Program-made: the position numbers and the translations under genes
The notes under the pieces: model-generated
What the model was told of the DNA's origin: nothing
The model's input: the letters and a program-made list of their open reading frames with translations, nothing else
Database searches by the model: none
In this document: positions 1 to 11,600 of the stretch, in pieces
Layout: every line of letters begins with the position of its first letter
Numbering within the stretch: the first letter of the stretch is position 1
DNA from: Leptoclinus maculatus
Taxonomy: Eukaryota; Chordata; Actinopteri; Perciformes; Stichaeidae
Assembly (NCBI GenBank): GCA_032191485.1
Contig: JAVDOI010000010.1
Location: forward strand, 3,037,161-3,101,160
Length of the DNA: 64,000 nucleotides
Direction: 5' to 3'

Positions 1-1751
1 GTTTGTTAAATCATTATTTTTACCCGAACATTTCATTGGTGCTTCAAAAAATAAAGTGTTTCCTCACACTTAAAATAAGTGTTTCCTAAGACAGACATAA
101 CTTTTGCAGTGCGGTATTAATTAATCCCTCTTTATTTCCTTTCTCTACCTCAATGACAGCAGTTCAACATTAACGTATCTAACACTGTCGCTTTTCAGCC
201 TCGCTCCGCCTGAAACACAACACCAGAGATGACGGCCTCCTGCGAAGTTACAATTTTGCCTGTGCAGAGATGAACTGGCGGTTATTCCTCTCTGCCTTGC
301 TTTGGGAGGTTTGACCTGAAACACACGCCGAGATAATTTTGTCTGACACAAAGACGCCTGCTGTAGCCGTGGCAGCTTTAACCTCCCCACGGCTCAGGAA
401 AATCAGAGGAAGCGCATGTCGCCGTGACGTACGAAATCAGCTCAAGCTATCTATTATTTATTCAAGTCAAGACTCATTCTTTCAGTCCTCTTCTAGTATA
501 AATAAAGCCTTCTGTTGTTATTCAGGATTCATCCTATTTCTCATTTTTACCAACACTGAACAAAGGTAACCGCTCTTCTGGTAATTAAATTGAAACGGGA
601 GAAAATCGTGTGAACAGACATAAATTTAGTAGAATCAACAGTGGAAACAATAACGCTGGAAAAAAGTCTGTGAATCACACTGTTTTTTATAATAACAGAC
701 ATATTAATGGTGCTTGTTACTAGGTCCAATAAAATCCCAAATGTAATAACACATGCTTTTATGCGTCCCAGATGATATTGTCCGACACAATGGCTTTCCT
801 ATCTGAACCCAGCACCACGTTGGTCTGTAGCCACAGACATGTTTCTAATGAGTTACGACGAGACACGTTTATAATCCCAAAACTCTGCCATTTGCTTGCC
901 TAATTGAAAAAAAAGATCCAGCTTTCACTTAGAGCTCCCAGGTGATTTTACAGATCATCTGGCTCACACAATGATACCCCTGTTGTAACCCGTTCACCAG
1001 GTGCTGCCGCTGCTATTTTTTTACCCCACACTAAGTTACCAGACACAGTGACATACCCACTGACATGGCCTCGCCTGTGGGATGCATTTCCTGCCAGAGT
1101 TTTGGTGCTCCTCGGTCGTTTGCATCAAACTCATTTGGACTTTGTAAGAATTGTACAGTTGATTGAATCATCATAGGTCGTACGAATGGATGGATTGCTG
1201 TCACAAGTATCATCATTATTAAATTAATAAATAAAGCAATTTTCAAGTTCATGTTTGCAGGTGTCTAAAAAAATTGTCAGAGTACATTGATATACTGTAT
1301 TAAAATGCACAAGTTGCTGCACGTTTTCCAAAAAGTCCAACAGGTCTCGCACATGATGCAAGCACCACGGGGAACTCTCTGTCCCGACGATACAACCCAG
1401 ATGTATTCCCCTGAGCTCTGGTACGTCACCCTTGACCCCTGTGAATACCTGTATGTTCAGTACTGTCCAATCAAACATTAAAGAAGTAACATACACCCGC
1501 AAAATGCAGAAATCTACTGACCAATGCAATGCGGTTTTTCCAGCATTAATTCACATTTCTTATCAACTCTATCGGGATGAAATCACAGTAGTTCTTAAGT
1601 AATAGAGCAATGAACTCTTTGTTTAACCTGGCGAAGGAAGCTCATTGATGTGAAAGGCCTTTTCAGCCACAGTGATTGCAACAAATAGTTAACAGAGAAG
1701 AGAGCTTTATCATAACTATAAGAAAATCCTGCCTATTCGTAGAGTATTAAC
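1..1751 (-). other. tnw intron, left end of window
   Basis: No FN3 or fibrinogen-like exon is recognisable here on the minus strand. It is AT-rich single-copy-looking sequence with no obvious repeat. The short open frames in it resemble nothing I know. Confidence 0.6.
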
Positions 1752-2015
1752 CTGTCTCAGCTTGTGTTGAGATCTTCCTGCTGGCTTTGCTTCCCTTGAT
1801 GGCCCAAATGGAGACGGTGTAGAGGACACCAGGCCTCAGGCCAGTCGGCCTGTAAGAGGAGCTGTCAGACCCGACTGGGATCTCCCCACTGGAGCCCTCA
1901 GAGGAGCTGTAGGTGAGGACGTAGCCATCAATTTCTGCCTGGACTGGATCCCAAGACACGCTGAAGCTGGACTCTGTTTCATCTCGGGCTAAGAGGTTAG
2001 CAGGAGCGTCCAGTT
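1752..2015 (-). CDS. tnw: tnw exon: fifth FN3 domain (single exon)
   Basis: 264 nt, acceptor cttcctctag, donor gttaat, phase 1 to 1. It encodes LDAPANL, FSVSWDPVQAEIDGY and LRPGVLYTVSIWAIKG. It is the last exon I can support. The open frame continues through the splice site for 3 bases only (stop taa in the intron), consistent with splicing to an exon outside the window. Confidence 0.9.
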
Positions 2016-5000
2016 CTAGAGGAAGATGTTATTTGAGTTGGTTATTATACGACAACGATGCAAACTACAAGAACTACTGATGCAGACTACAAAATGGTCT
2101 GCATCTGTTTCATTTCTCACCTAAAGGCGAACAAATGAAATCTTCTGGCATGCGTTTGCTAAAAACACAAGGACTCAGGCACTAAGCTTGTAGTAGACAT
2201 CATGGGATCTCAGAGGTGTCTCTGTGCTTTGAGCTCTCATCAGAACTGTAGCTAAGCTCATTGAACTTTTGACTGCACTTTGTCTCACGACACGCTGATG
2301 ATGGGCCAAGAGAGTTTAGTCTGAAGCGCTCAGTGCTGCATATGGAGTAACGGTTATAGCGAGAGCTAAGAAAACGTTTGCCTGGAATAAGAACATGAGA
2401 GCCCCTGTTTTAACGGATGAACCCTCATAGCTCAGCCAGAAATGCTGGAAGTTGGGGGGCAACACCTGTTTGGCAGATGTTATGGACTGAGAACATTGTG
2501 ACTACTCGATTGTGCATCACTCGGAGAAAGAGCATTATAAATCATATCTATCCTGCTTTTCCCTGGAGGGAGGGAGCCTGGTGCACCTGCATCTTGCAGG
2601 GAGGAAAATGAAGATTGGTCAGAACATTTGGCCTTCTGGGTTTTGCTGAAAATACCTTGTATCTCTGCTCACTAATAAATTCAACGTAGCAGGTAGAAGT
2701 GTTTTGGTCACTTGGAAATAATGGCCCTGAGCGTCTTCTTATGCTCCATGCATGAGTGGCTGAGGGGAGGCTGCAGGGTAAGTTGCAGGACACGCTCGAG
2801 GGATTACACCTCTGATGCTGGAGTAAGTTATTGGGGAAAATGGATGCCTGGGCTGCCTTGCTCGTCGTGACCAGCATGATAAATTGGCGAGCAGATAGAT
2901 GAAGTGATGGATTTGAAAACTTCTTCAAACAAATAAGCTGATTATTCTTCCACGTGAGAGACACATTTTCCTTTTGGGGTTTACAAGAGATTTGTCTTGT
3001 CAAAATAACTGTAGAAGGTATGATGTATTAAACACAAACATGGCCCCACAAAAGAACATGTGAGGGGCGTATTTAAATCGAGGCATGGCTTTAATTTGTC
3101 GGTTTAACAGAAAATGGTCGAGACCTGTGTGAGCTTGTGTTGAGATCTTCTGGCTGGCTTTGTTTCCTTTGATGGCCCAGATGTAGACAGTGTAGAAGAC
3201 CCCAGGCCTCAAACTAGTCAGCCTGTAAGAGTTGCTGTCAGGCCCCACTGGGATCTCCCCACTGGAGCCCTCAGAGGAGCTGTAGGTTAGGATGTAGCCA
3301 TCTATTTCAGCCCGGACTGGATCCCAAGACACGCTGAAGCTGGACTCTGTTTCATCTCGGGCTGAGAGGTTAGCGGGAGCGTCCAGCTCTGTGTGGGGAG
3401 TCATGGTTAGTAGAGACTATTAAAGGACATCACGACATCCAATGCATACATAACAACAAAAACAAACCGCTAATCCAAATCAGTATAATGCGGCTCCCTC
3501 TTACACATAATCTTCGGTCTCTGTGTAAGAGGGTTGAAGCGTCAAACTTGGATCAATGGTCCCTTTGTCATCAAGAAGATGAAAATAAAAAAATAAAAAA
3601 ACAATGACTAACCAAAGAATCCCATGTGACAGGTTTTGAATCCAAGTTTGACGTTACATCACATTGTTAAATAAGCAGGCTTATGAGTACACTATGAGCT
3701 ATGTTAATTAGATAACATGCAAACTACTAGAGCAAACAAAAGATGGTCACAGAACACTGTTGCAGTGAAGAGAAATCTGAACCAGTGATGTTTCCTGATG
3801 AAGTGATGAACCTATATCTCATCTCAGCTGCTCCATATCACTCGGATTGTTTGTATTCTCCAAAAGCAGGTAAGGAAATGCCGACTTAAACACTGAAGAT
3901 ATGTATACAGCAAATTATTTCACACATCTGTCCCTCGTCATTACATAACAATAACAATAATAATATGAATTGCTCTTTCCCATATTGCTCATGTTATAGT
4001 TCATTATGATCACGATTGCTAAGATCACCAGCTAGCAAAGTGAGTTTCAAGCCTCTTCAGATATTTGCATCTAAGAGCCATCCTCCGCTGGTTGATGTAT
4101 GAGTGGGGTTATTGGAGCTAACATGTTTGCGAAAAGTTTTTTGACTTCTAAAGCAATTTGGATGTCCGCCAGTTGGTACTCAAAAGCCTTCTTCTTCAGC
4201 TTTTTTTCTTCAGAGACATGAAGGCAAGCAGACAGCAACAGCTGCTAACCTTCACAACAGCAAAGATGAAGAGACAGGATAACACAGGAGAAACAAAATT
4301 GCCGGCTTTGTTAAAGAAGCAAAATTGGCCTCTCCTCATACTTCTTTAAGACATTCAGCCCCAGGCTAAACTAAATGGCCTTTAAACAAGGTGTCCAGCC
4401 TAATTATATTAAATAGCCTTTTTTAAAAAGTGTCTGTCCTTGCAGATAGACAAAGAGGGGTTAGTGTGATAAGTGTAACATGTCTACTGTGATGCTTTTG
4501 ACTTCTTGCCACCACAAAAAAAAGACACGGAAGAGTGTGGAAAACCCACACAGTGCAGATCAAAGGGAAACGATTGATGCATTGTACATAAGGGCTATTT
4601 CAGTTAAAAGCGTCTTACACAAAGGAGTTCTCTGCTCACAGGCTGGGAAGAAAGAACGAAATAAATTAAATACGCTGCCTGGGAAACTTGAAACAAAGTT
4701 GTGAAATGCCTCCAATATAACCAAAAATGCTGGATCAGGTATCTGCAAATAGTCTATGCATCCGATATCACATCTTCATATAACTTACGAGCTCATTTAT
4801 GCCACACAACAACACCAACATGTGTCACTCGCTATGCGATTATGGCTGATCAGCACAACACACCTATGGTTAACCACTCTTATGCAACCTATTTTCCCCC
4901 TGATATTGCTCCACTGTGAACAACAAATACATGTTGAAATCGGGAGGATCACAGCTAGTTAACGTTAGCTGTCAGCAGCTGTGGGGCAGCACAGTCCTGC

Positions 5001-8000
5001 TTTACTAAATAACGGAGCTAACAGCTAAAGTTAACAGAGGTTGCACTGAGGTACATTATGATGCGCTCAAGCTCTACTCAGTAAAAATGTGTATTATGCG
5101 AAGGTAAATTATACCTTTATGATGACGTGTTTGAATGTAATCTTGTAAAATGTCGTTTTTAGAAACTTGAATAAATACAGCAATATAAAAATATATATTA
5201 GAGAGGGAATTCTCACCCTCTTTAACTTGGATCGGGTATTGGTAACATCAGGCCGATCTATTCAATATTACAGTCTATACTATATAGATATATATATATA
5301 TATAGAATTCATGTTTTTGCATGCATTTATTTGTTACATTTTGTTTTATAAAGTTAAGAAAGCAGTGTTTAAGTCAAGCCTGATGTCGCCAAGTTCAGAT
5401 ATCAGAATCGGTATCGGAAAGGAAAAAATGGTGTCTGAACATCTCTAGTATTTTAATCTACAACTGTGCTCAAACAAAAGTGTTAGTAAGTTATCTCTTC
5501 TGTCTTACCTTTGTGGCCTTTATATCAAACACCAGACCCTTTAAACTTAAAAGGTCATTCTTGAAGCTCTTTAATTGTGGACACACACAGAAGAATCATC
5601 GACCACTCCTGTAATGAACCAGGGTCCCATTCAAAGTTTACCTGTTTCAGCTACTGTTGAACTCTTCGTGCTGTCTTTGTTGCCCTTGAAGGCCCAGACG
5701 TATACGGTGTGGAGAACTCCAGGCTTCAAGCCAACCAGCCTGTACGAGGTGCTGTCACGTCCTACGGGGATCTCGGTGCTGGAGCCCTCAGCAGAGGTGT
5801 AGCTCAACATGTAGCCATCTATTTCTGCCTGGACAAGATCCCATGAAACTGTTGCAGTGTCCTCTGTTACTTTAGTGGTGATCAGGTTGGTAGGAGCATC
5901 CATCTCTGAAGAAGACGAGATTAAAGTAGGAATAAGAGACAAGCCGACAAAAAAAAGTTCTTGTTCACTTCACTGATCCTTCACGATCGTGATCATGCTC
6001 TGAAAAAATGTAAAACAATATTGACTGTTATTTAGAAATTGGAAATGAATAGCGGCCTCCCGAGTTGAAGTTGTTGTTGATCCATCCTCCATCTGCGGCT
6101 CTACAATAACATCACTTGACTTCCTCTCTTGCTCCTGTCATAACTGCTACGGCCACTAGAAGGCTACAGCTACCAGAGGGCTTTGTCACCTGAACACAAA
6201 CATGATGTTGTTAGCTGAAAAGACTAATGCTGTTGTTCTCCTTGGGATAACAGCCTCAGCAAAACCGGAATGTGTTATTACCTAAATTGCACGGGGCAGG
6301 ATGAGCATAGTATGACAATCGTTTGATGCACAGAATGGCTAGAGTGAGTCTGAGTTTAGACTCTCGAACAACAGTCCCAAAGGAAGAGCTCTGTGGAGCA
6401 CTTCAAAAAGGACATCACTAGCCCACAAACCCAACCGATGGTCTGGTCCCTCATCACTGAGCTCCACAGGATGAGCTGCAGTGGGACGAGGACACAGCAG
6501 CGCAGCAGAGCACACAGAGCCTCTCTCTGTAAAGTCAATGGGCTTGAGGAATCACAGGAGACATATGGGAAACGCAGGCGGAGCAGTTGGTGGTGCATGT
6601 GTGCGGACGGGTGTTAGTTTCTGTCGAGGGAATCTCGATGAAAGCGAAGAGAGGGAGGCCACAGAGGCATCGCAAGAGAGACAGAGGAAGTGAAGGGAAA
6701 TGTAAAAGCAATCATCATTTAGGATTATTCCTCTGTGGCAGCGGTTCAGTGGAGGTCAGTCTTGTGTCAGTGCGCAGTCTGCATCATGAAAACTGATTGA
6801 TGATGCATCCAGGAGAAGAAAGGAACCTCGCGGCTGTCTAACTCTGTACCCCCTCTTTGTCTTTCTCCTCTTCTCCCGTTGTCACTTTTCTGTCCTTGTG
6901 GCTGCACTGCTTGACAGTCTGTCATGAGCTAAACCACAGGAGGAATTTAATATAGCTCAATTTTATTCGGGTTGAGTGTTTCCTCCCAGGCCTAAAAATG
7001 AGAGGTCAAAAAGTAGTCTAAGTAGCCCTAAGTGAGCGCTACTAATGGAACCTGTCACACTATTGCGTATCGTACTAGCGTATGAAAAATATCACTCATA
7101 CGCTGGTATACGGTGACATACGCTAGGGGTACGTTAGGCATAGGTTGTATACGTTTCAAGCACGGTCGCATACGGTGGCATATACGCTGGCATACGGCGA
7201 GGCAGAAAAGTTTTTTTAAGCATGCTTAAAAATGTTGTGCGTGTGCGGACGTATGGTTTATACGCTAAGCATACGCTGAATACGCGAGAGTTACTTCACA
7301 TGAAGGTGTACCATACAGCTAGCGTATTGATAGCGCATGAGTCACGTACTTCTAACGTATGTCTGACGAATGAGTAACGTATTTAACTTAAAACTAGCGG
7401 CACTTTGTCACGTGATAGCGGTACGCTGCGCATGCGCAGTTCGTACGCTGGTCATACGCTGGTCTTACGCTGTCCATACGCTGACGATACGCTACTCATA
7501 GTTTCAATACGGTAAGTATACAGGTATACAAGTATATACAAGTATATAGAAAAAAAAGGACTTAAAAAAGATTTTTAGGGAGTTGTGAATCAATTCAGAA
7601 TCTCAGAAGAATCTTGATTCTTACATGAATAGATTTGGTTTGTAACCATCTGAATGAAGCTTGTATTCAACTATGCCTCGTTGTCCAAATCAAAGGTTTC
7701 TCCTCCCTCTTTGGTGTTATTTTGCTTCCCTCTGCAGCCCCTTTGGCTCTTATAGGCAGTATAGCTGCTGTCTTGGCTGTCTGATTTATTCTTTTTTCCA
7801 AGCACGGCTACTTTCTAAAGGATCCCTTGCATTTGCTCTGAAGTTACAGTGTGTGATGGATTGAGTTTCTCCAGACGTTCTACCCCACTAGCTGCATAGC
7901 GATAGTGGCTACCGGGCTACAGAATACGAGCTGTGACTTCGGTCGTTTGGAAAACAGCTTATCCATTATGGCTGGCATGTTCAGCAGAGGCATCGACCAC

Positions 8001-8551
8001 AAGACGCACAGTAACAGGCCGTCTTTCATCATTTACAGCCTCACCGTACCGTGGAACCCCGTCTGTGGACGGAGCCCAGGGAAAATATGTGTCGATAGGT
8101 GCCGTTCTTTTAGACACTACAGTGTGTCAGGTGTGACATATGTATTGTTGTGGAGTCCTCTGGCTACCAACGTCTTTATGTGTTCATTCAACAATCTATT
8201 TGGACCGTATATGCAGCTCGTAAATTCTTTATGACAGGATTGACTTTTTTTGCCAAATCTAGAAGCAAAAGTAACATACGATATGGATGACATGAAATGC
8301 TGCTTTTGCCATCATAAATCATCCATCATTATCCATCCACTGCACTAGCAGGCATGCACATTTCACACTTTTGATAAACCCATTAGACCAACAGTTATTT
8401 TTCAAAATAATTGACGCAAAAAAAGAAACTTTTGAAGATACAGAGCTGTATGTAGAGCTTAGGTATGTATCCATCAATAAGGGCACAGCTTGCAGATATT
8501 CCTCCAAATGCCAGACATGACTATAGCTTCGTGGCGCTCACTGTGTGTGTG

Positions 8552-8629
<78 letters not shown>

Positions 8630-11600
8630 TGACACTAGAGGGAAAGGGGAAGAGAAGGTGAACTATTGCACGCCATGTTTCTGTAAAAACAAATTCAGCC
8701 TACCCAAACCCGCCGGACCTGCCGGACCCGCCGGACCCGCCGGACCCGCCGGACCCGCCGGACCCGCCGGACCCACAGTCTGTAGTTAGACTCCTGCGCA
8801 TCACTACCACACATAGAAAACAGTATCTCTCCTGTACCTGAGCCTTTCTACAGACACATCCCTGTACACACACACACATGAACAGGCCAATAGTGCTGTC
8901 TCTTACCACACATTTATAATGTAAAAGAGTATTATTGTACTATAGTATTAGAGATTGTTATCTTTATAAAATGTCCCTTCTCACATTTTCACTTGTCATA
9001 TTTCTGGCACCTACTGTACAAAGCTGATGGACAAGTGTGAGCGGACAGGGTGCTCCCACTGGGCCACATGAGGTGCTATAGTGTGTCCAGATAACATGAA
9101 GACTAAACATTCCTCTCCTCTACCAATGCCAAGTCCATCTGCTTTTGGTTATAATTTAATTTATTGAATCTGAATCAACGGAGCAGCCGTGGTGGGTTGC
9201 GCTTGTACGATTTATAATCTCTTGGCAGGTTAGTGAATGTGAAACGTCTGCTCCAGAGAGAGAGATCCATTTGACTCTGGTGTGTTTCTAAATGTTAGCT
9301 GTCATTGAATCATTTTATTCTGGAGCTGATGGCAGTTAAAAGACACATAGAGCCACCCACAGAATATCACACACACACTTATACATTTATATACTATAAA
9401 TGAATATTATATTATTGTATTCTCCTACTATTCCTGCTAAATTTTTTCCCCCTCATTTCTTGCTGTAACCATGGCACTTACGGTCCTCATTTTCTTTATC
9501 GCTGTCGCTCTTTTCTACATTTCCTCATTCGGATCCTTTTATCTCTCCTTGCATACTACCACGCCGGCCCAATAAAAACAGCATGGTGGGTGAGATAATA
9601 GGTGTGTGTGGTCTCTGTTGCACCACACCAGACATCATGAAACCAGCACATCCTCTGCTGGAGAGCAGAGCCGGGGCCTATCCTCCTCAATCACCTCTAA
9701 GCCTTTTCATGTAACACCTAAAATGAAGGATTGTAGCTACTGGAGTGGAGACAAGCCACTGTCTGTCTGGTGCAGATTAGCACATTCCCTCACACACACA
9801 CACACACACACACACATGCAATTACTACACGAGTAGGTGGCACACTCACACGCAGAAAGATTAGCAGTGACAGAGGCCCTTGAGTACCCGACTGGCTGCA
9901 GATGAAGAGAGGTGAGTCTTGAAAATACCTAGCTAACACTGAGGACTAAAAACCATTAAATTGGCTGCCTCAGGGGTCTAAAAAATGAAGCGCCATCAAC
10001 CCGGAGACTGCTTTTGAACTGAGTGAGCTCCAAGGGTGGATGAGAGCGGAGGTGGGCGAGGAAAAAAAGGAAAGGAAAATGAAAGACAGAAAAGTTAAAA
10101 ATAACAAAAGCACAAGTGAGCAGAATAATGGGAGAAACTGGTGACCTGTCATGCCATTGTGGACTATTCCTCAGTAACTTAAATAATAACTTTAAAGAGC
10201 CTGAATAACATCACCAGCTGTTAAAGTGAAACCGTTAAATTAATTCCTCCTCACGTTCCTAAAACCAAATGTTAGACCAAATGCGTCAAACTCAATGCCA
10301 CACTGGTAAAAACAAACATTACCAGTTGGACTCAGTATATCATGGACCTTCTCACCTCAACCATCAGGGAGCATCTTGTAGTCGTTACACCATTCATATC
10401 ATGTTTCCTCTCGGTGAACAGGCTCACCACAGCCATTACGACCTGTCCAGATTAATAGGCTGTAAATTCCAGCCTTACATCATTAACCCACAGTCGTGCT
10501 CCAGCTGTATTCATTATACTATTATCATTGGCTGTGTGTGGAAGGGAATACCAGGTCGTATCATACCCGCATGTCACAATTGAGCATGACAGATTGTGTT
10601 TTTCCTATTAGGTTCTGCCCATAGGTGAATTACTGGTGGCTTTACAAGAGCTAAGAACTGTTGTTGATGCTGAATCCAATTCAAAACTAAGTGGACTACG
10701 GATGTCCTCGCATTTTCTTTAATGTGTTTCACTCCCACAAGTGGCTGATCTTTCATTTTGAATGTCATCCAATTCAGACATAGTCGGCGGTAGCGCACAC
10801 CCAAGTCTCTGCCATTTCTTTCCAGCGAGAAACATTTGCGGAAAATTGGTTCCATTTTGTACTTACTGATAACACACAGAATTTGCACTGAGTAACACGT
10901 TAGGTTAAATGGATCACGGTTGACACTGACCTGTGACACCGGTGACAGAGGACGGTTTTCCCTCAGTAGGTCCTTTGATGGCCTGCACTGAGATCTGGTA
11001 CTCTGTTCCTGGAAAAAGACCTGCACCAAGACACATTTTTTGATCTTGGTTATATTTTTGTTCCACCATTCCACATTTATTTTTCGGACTTTTCTTTCTT
11101 TGCGAATACTGGTCTATACTGTGATCTGTGTTATAATGATATGCAACTTAAATATATAAGATATTACACTATTTTATGCATTTGCATTAGATGCTTTTAT
11201 TTTATTATTTTGTTATAATTATTAAATGTATAATATATTGATGTGATACAATTCAGAGCTGTATTTGCATATACATGCATACTGAGTGTGTGTGCAAGAG
11301 TATATGTACTTTATGTGTTTTAAGTCATTTTAAGTAATGATTATAAAATGTAGCAATGGCTTGGCAATAAAGGCATTTCCCACAAAGTATCAAACAGTCA
11401 GAATAGTAACAAATACTAGAGTAAATAAATATAATTAATAATAATAATAATAATAATAATGTCAACAAAAGGGCAAAATATAAGAAAAGCAAGGAGTATA
11501 AGTGAGTCTTTTGAAACGCTTGGCCTCCCTTCATTTTCACTTCTTGTTTGCGAACTGTATATAAAAGCTGCAATGATCAGCTGACTACTCGATTAATCGA

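Larger units (their letters stand above)
5906..10930 (-). other. tnw intron between second and third FN3 domains
   Basis: About 5 kb. It holds a TACGCT-dense block (7050-7520), a (GA)n run, a 9-bp minisatellite and a (CA)n run, each listed separately. No exon with FN3 character is seen on the minus strand. Confidence 0.6.

Noticed and set aside
8490..8789. Open frame with Arg-Glu and Ala-Gly-Pro repeats, resembling a collagen fragment
   Set aside because: It is made of a GA microsatellite joined to a 9-bp minisatellite inside a tnw intron on the opposite strand, with no splice or homology support.
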